A stretch of DNA of 64,000 bases from Baylisascaris procyonis. Taxonomy: Eukaryota > Nematoda > Chromadorea > Rhabditida > Ascarididae. A model generated the notes under the pieces. It did not search any database. It worked only from the letters and a program-made list of their open reading frames with translations, and was not told the DNA's origin. Every line of letters starts with the position of its first letter. Position 1 is the stretch's first letter. A program made the position numbers and the translations under genes. Shown here piece by piece: positions 50,913 through 62,670 of this stretch. The DNA is taken from contig JAZARR010000185.1 of the NCBI GenBank assembly GCA_037389465.1, forward strand, positions 1,736,001-1,800,000, given 5' to 3'.

Positions 50913-53900
50913 ATGGATAATAGTAGCAAGCGATCGCTTGCAGAAAGAAATATATCACCCGAATTGGTTGAATCGAAAGAACAACCATCAGAGGAGTTCA
51001 TTGATGTATGCAAAAAATTGGATGAGAATATCGACTCTACACTATTGAATAAAGCATGGAAACAATTCGATACAGTTGGACAACAATATGTTCTAGAGGT
51101 TCGCTTATCTTCCTTCTTGTTTTTATGCTGCTATTGGGGCAGTGAGAGGGATGATATTCGAGGATATCATAGAAATGCTGTTTTGTGCATTTCGGTAAGA
51201 CCGGATAGTGCACCATTTTCTTTTGTATTAAAGCGGATGTTACTGTTCACGTTTGTGCCTAGTGGCTTTAGTTTCGCATAGATGAAAGCAAGCCATGGTA
51301 TAGTGTCTGATGCATAATACATGTCATAGAAAAGTACTGGAATCGAATATTGCTCTTCGGTTAATTTAATGCATAAATGTTGGTCATGATCCAGTGCTTA
51401 TTTTATTCATTAATATAACGAATGCTTTTCTGCAATAAGCTCATTGGAATATAGGAAATTGTTAGTCATTTCTGTTTGTTATTATATTTACTTGCTAGTA
51501 AAGAATTGCACCGGAAATATGAGGTGAAGCTGCTAAGGGTTTTTAGCACAAGTTTGGAAGATGGTGTGAATAATATTTAGTCTTAGAACACTGGTCTCTG
51601 TTGCAGCGAAGCTTAAATATTGTTCCTGATCCCATTTTTTGTTTACCTTATCGAAAAGATGTAACATTATCTACCACTCATTTGAGTTGAGGTGTGGATC
51701 GATTTGCTTTCCTTTCGTACAACACTAGTTTATTTTTTTTTCTTTGGATTGCAGAACATGGTTCATATATTGCGTTATAGAGATGAGCGGAGATTTTTCT
51801 TCCTTTAATTTGGCCTCTACTATTTTCTTTCACTAGAAGAGAAGTAATGGGGGGGGGGGAGGGGGGAGAGAGGAAGGGAATAAGTACATTAGCAATAAAC
51901 TTCCAGGGTGATAATCTAGCATGGATTGCTTGTGCTATATATCTATCGATGTGGCAATGCACTCCAATTGGTCAAGAATTACGCTATCGTTATCCTATGT
52001 CGAAGCTGACCCGCATTTGTAAAATCAGGTATATTTTTTGGAATTATTTAAAAAAATATATTCTTATTGAATGAAATGAAATTGTTATTATTCATGAAAC
52101 ATTATTAAATATTTAGCAAATAGTTTTCAATGAGATTCAGCGAGTAAAACATTGGCATCGTATTTATCAGTAAAACACTGTATTGTAAAGTTGTTTATTT
52201 AATGAGGTGATATATTCGATTTGCTGAGGATATCTTTTTAAATCTGCTTAAATTTTTCTCTGAATTTATAGCGTATTTTCGAATTTTCCAAATTTTTTTA
52301 CGTTTAATATCGTATTTGTTTGTACTTCCGATAGAGGCATGAATTATGCAAATTTCAAAGTCAGCTATAGTTAGTGAATAGATGGATTGCATAGATAGCA
52401 ATTAGCATGGAAGAAAACGAGCAACGGTTCTCGACCATATTTATATCCATGTGTAACTGCCCATTTATTTCCCAATATTGCAATTTCAGTGTGTTGGAAT
52501 TTTTCGATAAATTAAGTAAATGGGTTGGTATGGCTGGTGGTGCACGACGATTACAAGAGCAAGTGAGTCGTATTCAATCATCGTTGGCAGTCTCGACGGT
52601 TGTCTATAAAAAACTTCTACCAATCTTCAGAAGGGTTTTTGCTGCACCAATTGACGAGCATACAGATGCATCAATTGACTCGAAGAAAATTTTCGAACTT
52701 CTTTGGACGCTATTCATCGCAATGAAAAGTTTGTTATTGTAATTATTTTGTGGTTTCTTTTTTTTAATTTAGGTGAGAGGAAGTGAAAGAGGGAGAGAGA
52801 GGGAATTTCTTATCATCTTTGATGGATTGAAAGAGAATTTGATGAACTTATTATTGATTCTGTATGGATGATCAAGAAAGTAAAGCTTTTGAAAGATAGT
52901 ATTCTAAGGCGACTATAAAACGTGATCCTATGACGGAAAAGTTCTTTATGGTGTTGGTCTAAATCTCACTGTAAACAACGAAAGGACCTTATTAAGTCAT
53001 TAATAGTATTGATTTGCAGAGCAACTCACCACTGACGATTTGATGAACAGTTTTCATTTGCTGTTATGTGCGGTGGATTTTATCTTCCAGGATTTGCGCA
53101 ACTCGGATCTTCATCATCTTCTTAACGCAGATTTTGGTGTTTCATTTGGAATTATTATGATTGTTTTATGCAATAATAGACGGTTGTGCTGTGTCCCTTA
53201 TATACCTCTGAAGTTAACAATAACAGAAAGGAAATGTACAACTCTTTTTTTTCTCCCAGGCATCTTTGATCTAGCAAGCTATCACTAATAATAAGTAGGC
53301 GGCATTTACATTCAGCTCTTAAATCCTCTCGATTATGTATATTTTTCAACACAGAGTTATAGTACTCCATGTAAGCAGATGCGTAAAGGTCTATTGGTAT
53401 GATGCATGTTGCTTAGAAACACATAGAAACATATTCGTTTACCTATGACTAGGAATGTACAATTTTAAAGTTCCCTCGAACTGCGGTAAATGTCTGTTCT
53501 TGTTTGAGATTCCTCGAAATTCGGTGGTACTGAAGTTCGGGAATTTCGGAAGGGCTTCCGATGTTTTTTGAGCGTCCCGGAGATTCGACGTGTCGAATGG
53601 CAGCTTCAATATGAACTTGAAACATTGAGTTCACATTTACCTTCTGCATCTTTCATTGATCTTCCTTTTTGAGCCAAAAATAACATTTTTATTACAGTGA
53701 GCTTGATACCAGCAGAGGAACAAAGTGCTCTCGAAACGTTGTGTCGTACTTTCGAGGATGTCGTTTTGGATGCTAAACATTTTCGAACACATTGGTGGAC
53801 TCCACGGATTCATGCGATGATTGCAAACGGGGAGATTGTAGCCGATACTGAGTTGACTAACTTCTTCGTCAATGCGGATGCTAATCTGTAAGTACTTTGC

Positions 53901-56900
53901 TTCACGATATTTTCGGCACTGCTGAACGGAAGTGTTGAAATACAGAAAAGAATATGAAAGAGATGACCTGTGCGTACTTTATACTCTCTGTTGTGTGACT
54001 GATGTTTTTCCAAGTATATGGCCTCACATAATCAAAAGAATGCGTGTGAATGGGCTGTTGAATGTTCTGATATATATTTGAAAGGTCTCTGTATTCGATC
54101 CCGTAAATGATCTGTTGACGGTGACTTTGGCTTACAGTTGTCTATAACTTGATTACGCCATGAGTTTAAGTTATTTGTGATTAGTGATAAGCTGCAATGA
54201 GATGACGACTTAATTGTTTAGAAAAAAACTGAACGAGGTCTATGAAGAGACGATGATGAAAAAAGGCGAAATGGACGAACGAATGTTTATCCCGGCAGAT
54301 GTGAGGACCGTTTTCGATGACGCATTTGATGGTCAATTTTTTTTTCTATTTCATTCAAATATTGATATTTTTCTCGAACCTTTTTGCAACTTGCGCTGTC
54401 TTTATGTCTATCAGCATATCGATTATTATTGGATGTGAAAGGATCTAATTCATTCACCAACTTCATGGCTTTCTAGTTAATATCGAGGCGCTGTCTCCCT
54501 AAAGGTTGAGCAGGAAGGAGTTATATCGGAGCTTTGAGGGGGGTAGGTGTACGACATCTTAATCACTAATGAGCACTGATGATTCAGCTCATGATAAGTT
54601 GTTATAGTAGTAAAGGGAAATTTGCAGCGAGTGCCGTTGAGCAACTTCGTCGATCAGCGGTCGATGAAAGCTGGGCGGTCGATGCGGAGCTGTTATTGAG
54701 GATGAGCACACAAAGTTGCTTGGAGAGGCTTAGCGAGCACCGCCAACAGCAAACTCCACTTAGTGGAAAAAGTTATGTCATTTCGGGAGAACAGGTCCTG
54801 CTCAATCATATTTGTTATCTGATTTTCGACCTTTGCAGATGTTCAGCTAGAGTTGCGACTATGACTCATCATGCTTTGGGGATCTCGAATTGGTTTTTTT
54901 TTATTTTGAAAGCCGGACGTGTACTGTCGAAATATCAGGCAGATTGGTTGTTATTGAGATCATTAGGTCTTATCCCGGTCTCAAAAGTTGGGGCATGCAT
55001 GTAGGATTCTTTCGTAGACTGATATAGGCGATTCAGAAAGACGAAGCAAAAAACATTTTTAGAAGCAATGGAGCTTAGTCATCCATCAGTTTGCTTGATT
55101 TTTTTCAAGGATATTTATTTGCAGTTTTGTCCGGCGACACCAATTTCTGGCTCATTATACAATGCTTCGAAAATGGAACAACTATTATCGGATGAATGGC
55201 AAACACCTAGTGAAGAACTTGAACGAATTATGTCGCAATGCAGAGAAAATCCAAAAGTATTCATCGTTGATTGCCGTATGATTTTATTTATGTTTTCTCT
55301 TTTATTTATGCTTCTATTTCTTAGTAGTAATTCATAGGAGGTGAGCAGTGAATAGGAATCTATATCTGCATAGAAATTAGATTCCTCCATTAAATGCCCA
55401 AAAATACGTGAAAGAATAGTTTCGAAGAAATTCATCAAACCGCATTTTATTTAGCTGTAAACACTGAAAAATGTATGCATTCTTTGAGGTTCATAACCAG
55501 AGGTCACACCACAATTTCGGTAAATGATGAACCAAAGAATTCCACTTGCCAAAAGGGGTGCTTGATGGATGCCGTTTTGGCTTCATCGCCACCTTATGTA
55601 ACTATTCACTGGAGGATTAGGCCTAAGCGAGATATAAGCGATGTTTATGTGAAGTTTGCAGTTTTCGCATGATGGAGAGGCCATTTCATTAAGGATTGTC
55701 ATTCTGGGAATGAGCTGTCTAATTAATTATTAAGCTCGCCTTCTGACCGTAGTCAGCATTTGTTGACGTCATAATTGCTTTTAGTGCGTTTGATGGGCGA
55801 TAAGTTGGAAAATGCAGTGGCTGCGGAACGTGAGAGCAGAGGCTTGGATTTTGATGCAACCTTCACCGAAACGATATCACTGAGACGGGAAAACGCCGAT
55901 AAACTCTTTTATCGACTCCTGGAGAAAATCATCATTGCGGAGAGAGAAAGAGTGTCTCCAAATGAGTCGCCGGATCTCAGCGTAATTTCTTAAATATTTT
56001 CAGCATTTCTGTTTTCCTCATACCGGCGAGATGTGTGGTAGCGGTTCTTTCTGAAATGTCATAATGATACGATGAATTATAATGGAGAAGTTGATGCCGG
56101 AGTGTTGTAAATATTATAAGCTGTGAGGTTGCGAAGAAGGGACTCCCTCTTTGTCTGGAGAGACCGGTGAAGAAGGGACCGTCTCCTTCATGAGTACTGG
56201 GTATAATTGTGGAGAGAACAGAAAGAAGGGATACCATAATACTAGCTCCCTCTTAATTGCTGTGGGTGCGAGATGTTTCTATGATTGCTTTCTGTCTTGA
56301 GTTTACAAGTAGACATTGTTGGCCAATCACTATAACAATGCCTTTGTTAATAACTTGACCTGGCGTACTTTTTTCCTGAGGTGTTGCTTTATTTTGTTTG
56401 ACACGTAGTCTAGTTTATAACCGAAACAAAAAAGACTTTACATATATTTTCTAACTCTATTCTTCTAGGATATTGAAACAAAATACTGTTTCATCGGAAC
56501 CAAGTTTTACTAAACATGGAAGCAGATTTACTAATTCACTTGCGGTCGACTTTCTTAGCCACTTTCCTTCTGTTTGATATCGGAAAGGACCCTAAAAGAG
56601 GACAGATTTCCACCTTTCAAACAGAGAAAGGCTATCTTGTCCATGTTATGGTATCTTTGTTTTGTTTCTTGTGATCAATCTATAAACGACGATTCTCTTA
56701 CGAAGTTATTCGCATATTTCATAAGCAATTTTTCCTCTTCGACCACCCACTTAGTTGTCAACCCCTCGGAATTTAGAAGTTGGAGCATTTGCTAAAATCC
56801 ATGTGAATTGGTGCATTTTTATAAGAAGTAACGATTTAAATTTGAGTTTAGTGTTTTATTTCTTTAGGTGGTATTGAATAAGGAGGAGCTCATCGCGTCA

Positions 56901-59900
56901 ATATATGTATGTGCACTCGAATTGATCCTATTCACCTATGAAAGTGAACGTGAGTTTCCATGGAGTCTAGAGGTGATCCGATTGGCACCTATTCATTTTT
57001 ATAAGGCTATCGAGCTGGTGATTCGCGCTGAACCAGAGTTGTCCAGGGAAATGGTCAAACATCTTAACAAGGTTTGTATTTAATCTTGCTACATTGCACA
57101 GTTTGTGATGACACTGCTGCATGATAAATGAACTCATGTCTTATTATGTCGCTGCCGTATAGCACGGTACGAGACGGATTGACGGCAGGGGTTTGCTGGA
57201 CCGCTGACTGGGCAATTCAGGATGGGAATATGTAAGAGTTTTATCGATGATGCAGGAATAAGGAAAGTTAAGCTAACGCATTTGCATTTATTTCATTGGC
57301 AATATAAAAGCACTAAAAATCTCATAGATCGAAGAGAGAGTTTTGGAAGAATTAGCGTGGAGTGTGGATTCTCCTTTGTGGCAAACATTGGCACGAAGAG
57401 CTGATGGTGTTCCGTCCAGTCAATCTGTTTCATTGAATTCAATGGAAGCCTACAGTGCCCGTACACAAAGTGCTTATGGACTTTCGCAGCGTTATACACT
57501 CTCTCCTGTTAAATTATCTTCAGGTATGTGAATTAATGCAAATCTTTTATTGGTCAGTTGGTAGGTGATATGAGTTAACTTGATGGTAGGGATGGCGATT
57601 CATCTCTCTGCCCTTTCACTTAATGAATAGAGGGCATTTCTTTCCTCTTCTTTTCAACTAAGCGATCCGACTTCCTCGTCTTCCACTTTTCGTTCCCCTA
57701 TCCTCTTTGTTTGACTAATGCAATACTGCAAAACTTTTCACTAATAAGTTTTAATGAATATTTATGCTTGTACGATGATCTGACGAGTCATAATTGGCCA
57801 GAGTGTTTCATTAAATCTATTTTCTTTTAAATGAAACCTACCTTAATTATGATAGCGCAATATGGATTCATTTATGCAATTTGATAGCTTTAGCGGCAGC
57901 AAAACGTCGTTTGGAATTCGACGATGATGGTGTCACATCGGCTAAACGAATCGCTGTTGATCCTGAGTGGAATGCAACCACATCAGCTACGACACTTTTC
58001 TTTCGAAAAGTTTGTTGAGATCTTTTTTTTTTGAATATTTTATGCGCTTTATGACTATGATTGATGTTGATGACAGACGCTTGTATTTGGTATGAACTTA
58101 GATGGAAGTTTTGGGCACGACGTTTGAATGAAAAAGCCCTTTTAAAATGTGGGAAAAATTTTTTTGGGCGATGAATCGTAAATATTTCATCCGTAGGTTG
58201 CATTTCTATTAGCACAAGTAGTAATGATTACATTTGAGGATTAGATTTTACTGCTTAACATTGTGGTGTGATTGTCATTCTTCACTTAAACTGTAGCACT
58301 ATTGGCTCAATATGACTAGTATTGTTGTGGGTTTTTTTTTTTGTTCCTCGGGTATTATTTGAATGCCGCAGAGTAATGCTTGTGACGAGATTATGGAGAT
58401 ATTTTCTAAGCATTGCTCTCTATCGTTATGATATTTAAATCGTCCTGTTTCTTGTTATGGATTCTGAAGGATTCTGAAGGACGTTGAAGAGGAGATTCTT
58501 AATGGAAAGAGTGTTGTTGAAGAACGGCGCCAGATTAAAACTCTTTCTGCATTAGTCAGAAATATGCAAAACATTGAGCGGACGCATATAGACGCTTACG
58601 TGAGGATAAATGAATGTGCGAAATAAACAATTCAACGAGTATAAACATTGCTCATAAAGAATGATGCATTGGCTCGTTTAAGTGGTTAGCAGTGGAAAGT
58701 ACAAGCCCACTATCGAAGCTGTCCTTATTGCGAGGGATAGGAAAAGGAGGGGGGAGGGAGAAGGATAATGGTCTGAGACCATTCAGTTAGTTACATAATT
58801 TAAGGGTATATGAAAATTTCAGGTCTACTATTTGGCTGCGGTACGTCTACAAGATCTTTGTGAGCGTGTTCACTTAGACGAGAAAGGACGTCATCGTGTT
58901 TGGACACTATTTGAACATGTTTTGAGGACTGAAACATCATTAATGGCAGGGAGGCATTTAGATCAGAATCTTATGTGTTGCCTATATGTGATTGCAAAGA
59001 TCAGTAAACAAGACGTCTCATTTCATAATATTATGTATCATTATCGACATCAACCTCAAGCAAGTTCACGGGTCTATCGACAAGTGCTCATCGATCATAC
59101 GCCGTTTGTTTTTCTTTTATCTTTATAGAAAATATTTTTTTTGCTGAGTTTTTTATTTTTTTTTTAGTTTTCAAATCATATTTTTTGTAGTTTCTATACG
59201 CTTCTCGTAGATTTTTATAAAAATCGCATTATTACGATATAATATTTTTTGTGTATATATTTATTTGTTTTTGATTTTATGCTACTTTTCACTTGGCCTT
59301 TTTTTTCGGTTGCCATCTTCTATGTGAACCTGAGGATGCAATAAGGTTCACTGATCGAATTGCTTCTATTGTTTATTCATGATGACGCCAATGAATTTGT
59401 AGTTAAAGAAATGTTTTATCGATCGGGTTCTATATCGAAGTGCCTATACAATATTGATTGATTGTTTTTAAATATTAGGGCGATTGGTTGCTTTAATGGA
59501 TGATGCTACAAACTACACATATTGTGCTATTCTTATAGCGCATATTCTTGCGCGTTAAAGTTCAATCTTGTCGCTTACATTGACGTTGAGATGCGATTGC
59601 ATTCGATCTGAACCCTCTGAGGTGTCTAGCAAACTGAATCTTTTTTTAAAATCTATTACAAAAACCTCGCTAAACATAGTGCTTATCTGCAGTTCGCCAA
59701 CGGTGTTTTCTGATGATAACGCCTCAAGGGATTCAGTTGGTTCCAACTCAGGCGGCAAACTTCGCTCCGGCTCCACTTTACCGATACCAGGAATGGGTAG
59801 TGCACCTCCGACTCCTGAGCCGCAGAATGTTGACTACACTGATCTCATAAAGTATTATAATCGAGTATTTGTATCACGTGTGGAATATTTTGTGAAGAAG

Positions 59901-61044
59901 CTTCAACCTGGACTTATCGATCTCAAAGAAGTTTGTTTTCTGCATTTATTTGTTCAGTGCTTTAAAAATTGAAAACAGAAAGTTTTTAATTTTTTTTTAA
60001 ATGTTCAATTTGTAGCTTTTGAGTGGTGTTGATAGTGAAGAATAAATGAGCGTAGCTCCGACGATGCAGTATCGCCTTCGATAAGCTGTTGCTTACCTTA
60101 GGGGATTGTTGTTTTCTTTGATACTGTTAAAAATTGGAAGAACTGTTAAATTACAAGCATCGTAAAAACTAAGTACTTTACATAGGCGAAATCTTGCAAA
60201 CAATTTTATTTTCGGGAACTAACGCAATCGATGCTGGACTTTTAAGACACGAACATACCGATACGAGCATACTTTGCGATCATCTAATTGCTATCCAGTC
60301 TCACTACTTTTAAGGAAGATTTAGTGCTTATTTATTTGAACGAAATTCCTTGTTCCTTGCAGAGCGGTGTTAATGTATTGACGATGCCAAGTGTACGTTG
60401 CCACACTCTATCTCCACGACGTACGGTTGCCGAACATGTTTCGGTGCTTCCTATGCCCGTAATGCCGGCTTCACCTGCGAGACCAGTCAGATATAGCTTT
60501 AATCGATCACCTACAAAGGTAATCGCTCACTAATATGATTTCCTGTCATAGCTGCACGAATTATACGAAATCCTATGTCGTCAAATTCTGTTTTTCGTTT
60601 AGCGGAGGAAGGTCACGAACTAGCTTGTGATCTTTGTAGTCCATCTCAGGGAATTTGTTTGCTGGTTACTACATGTTTCGCTATTTATGTTCATCGTTAC
60701 ACGTTTTTTCGCTATTTTAGGGCTTTCTAGTGGCCTTGAAAGATTCTTTTAGGAGACATTCTTTGATATTTACGCTATAAAGCATCTGCCTCATGAATCG
60801 TTGACTAGCTGTTGAACTCTACCTTACGGTAGATGTCTATGGCTAAAATGTCGAATCATCGTGCGTAAAGGATTCGCTGTTTTCTTTATTTCTGTAATTA
60901 ACTACGTTTGGTAAAGTAATTCAGGAACTGCGAACAATCAACGCTATGGTGGGTAATGCCGCACGTCCAATGCCATATGCAGTCGGCAACTATCCATCAG
61001 CGATGTATCGGACTGCGCCTTATGCAGCGAGAACGTTCACGTAA
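50913..61044 (+). CDS. lin-35: Retinoblastoma-family pocket protein (p107/p130 type, 16 exons, 931 aa)
   Basis: Pocket proteins bind E2F-DP and LxCxE proteins and repress cell-cycle and germline genes; nematodes have one, LIN-35. Exons: 50913-51098, 51907-52028, 52490-52728, 53020-53136, 53698-53887, 54222-54331, 54628-54794, 55125-55275, 55785-55981, 56868-57071, 57328-57523, 57888-58009, 58823-59103, 59693-59930, 60363-60518, 60925-61044; sum 2796 nt, all phases agree. The N-terminal cyclin-like domain includes LEGDNLAWIACAIYLSMW and NSFHLLLCAVDFIF. Pocket A is about 378-580 (REFPWSLEVIRLAPIHFYKA), the spacer about 580-655, pocket B from about 660 (YYLAAVRLQDLC, RHLDQNLMCCLYVIAKISKQ). The C-terminus has RYSFNRSPTK, like the E2F-DP-contacting YKFNGSPSK of p107. 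Length is close to C. elegans LIN-35. ATG follows an acceptor by one nt, suggesting trans-splicing. Confidence 0.95.
51849..51866. repeat. G-rich run in lin-35 intron 1
   Basis: Eleven G, one A and six more G on the + strand. Confidence 0.95.
55125..57523 (+). other. lin-35: Exons 8-11 of lin-35: pocket A subdomain and start of spacer
   Basis: These exons carry the A-box helices: SKMEQLLSDEWQTPSEELER, KLFYRLLEKIIIAE, SIYVCALELILFTYESEREF and HFYKAIELVIRAEPELSREM, closing with ERVLEELAWSVDSPLW. Each has a direct counterpart in p107. The Ser/Thr-rich end of exon 11 (YTLSPVK) begins the spacer and contains a proline-directed site. Confidence 0.9.
57888..59930 (+). other. lin-35: Exons 12-14 of lin-35: pocket B subdomain
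   Basis: Exon 12 ends in ATTLFFRK and exon 13 begins VYYLAAVRLQDLC, reproducing the family junction LFYRKVYHLASVRLRDLC. Exon 13 holds the core of pocket B including YRHQPQASSRVYRQVLI. Exon 14 holds an acidic, serine-rich insert and then LIKYYNRVFVSRVEYFVKKL, the last B helix. Confidence 0.92.
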
Positions 61045-62640
61045 TCGTACTTTATCCGGCTTTGATCTTCTTATGAACAATTGCATCAAATCTTCGGTGT
61101 GAATTTTCATCGGCGATGATTTTTAGAATTCCTTTTGGGGTGATTAAATACTAGAAAGATGGAGAGGTAGGGAGTGGTCTTATACGATTCGTTCGTTCCT
61201 ATTTAGCAAATTAGGATCGATGCCATTATGTGTTTGCTTTTCATCCCAATGAATTATTTGAGATTGGCACTTGAATTTGATGAGCTCTAACATTCACGTT
61301 TACCTTCTCACCTATGCACTTTCTTAATATCGAATGAAATTCCTGATATAGCTTTTGAATGGACATTGTTTGCAGTTGGAAATCGCAATAAATGTCCTAT
61401 ATTTGAGAGAAGCACATGGTTAGTTTCCTGCTTGTTTTATTATGGGGGAAGGGGAGGGGGCATTTAGCTAGTTGAAAAAAAAAACAAATCTCATAATCAC
61501 AAGCGCCATATGAACGTGCTTTTTTGCCGAAATGTGCAACGGGAGTTCATCAAGTTTTGTCCTTCGTTAGTTATTTGTGGTTTTTTCTTTTTGTAAGATT
61601 TGATACTTAATTCTTGTGTTGTCTTTTTTGTTATGCATTTGCTATGCATACATAATTATTTTTGTGGATCATATGGGGATACGCTTCCGTTGCTTCACTT
61701 TGAATCAATTATTTGTTGTTTTCTTGTTGTGTATAGATCGTTTAGCGCACGAGTCCTATAGTGAGTCTAATTATGCAATCGAAGCCATCTGAAAAAAAAA
61801 TGAAATGGAAAGAGTTGTAAAAGAATGTAGGAGTCGATATAAATTATAGCTCCTTAAACGTCTCCGAGAAACTCTAATGTTTAAAAAATACCTTTTTTTT
61901 TAAATGGAGGTATTATTTTTAATCGTCAAATGAATTTCGCCATCTTTGTTCGATGTTGTTGTATTTCAATTATTTACATAATTAATCGCATTTGTTGTAT
62001 TGAATTAACTTTTATTTCCAAATATTGTTTTTTATCAGCATCTCTTTCCAGCAAATGCTGTATTCCACTTAAATAAAACAAAAAAAAGTCGCTTTGCAAC
62101 ATGAAAATCTCGCAATTATGCGCAATTTCTTTCATATGAAATCGTTTACAATGTTCTTTCATGTGTGTATTTTATTTCCTTGCGCAATTGCTATTTGCAA
62201 TGTGTTGAAATTTTTTCTGCAATGCTATATTTTAAGAATATTTTGATTGAATTTTAATTGGTTTTTTTCTTCGTTTTCTTTTGCAAATTTCCATCGAATC
62301 AAATTTAATTTGCATATATTGGCTGAATTGTGTTTTTGAGCAAATTTATTTCAAAGAAAATGAATAGAAAAAAGGCGAAAACAATAAATCGACATTTACG
62401 ATTGGGTAAAACTCAGTAATGAAAACCGTTTTACCGCTGTTGGATGTTGTATTATAAAATTTCAACGTGTTATAAAAACTCGATAACTGCGTAAATTTTA
62501 GTTGCTAAAGTGCAAAAAATTTTTTATCATTTACATCGATGATTTCAGAATTTCTATTCGCCGTTTTTTTTTTTTTAATTTAGCAATAGTATTCTATAGG
62601 AGCATCATTTGTGCGCTTAACTGTTTCATTCCGTTAGTCA
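61045..62640. other. 3' flank of lin-35, AT-rich
   Basis: No coding frame is supported. It contains the candidate lin-35 polyadenylation signal at 61387-61392 and a G-rich stretch near 61444-61461. Confidence 0.55.
61387..61392 (+). terminator. lin-35: Candidate polyadenylation signal of lin-35
   Basis: The first clear AATAAA after the stop codon, 342 nt downstream; a shorter 3' UTR using a variant signal is possible. Confidence 0.4.
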
Positions 62641-62648
62641 TGAAATTG

Positions 62649-62670
62649 TTGAGGTGAGATCTCACCTCAA
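62649..62670. repeat. 22-bp perfect palindrome
   Basis: The left arm ttgaggtgaga is followed immediately by its exact reverse complement, with no spacer. It sits at the left edge of a GC-richer stretch. Confidence 0.95.

Noticed and set aside
51678..51962. 94-codon minus-strand frame
   Set aside because: It is the antisense of lin-35 exon 2 and its intron, with poly-proline from the G run.
62649..62670. let-7-like or other microRNA hairpin
   Set aside because: The palindrome has no loop and the seed similarity is superficial.
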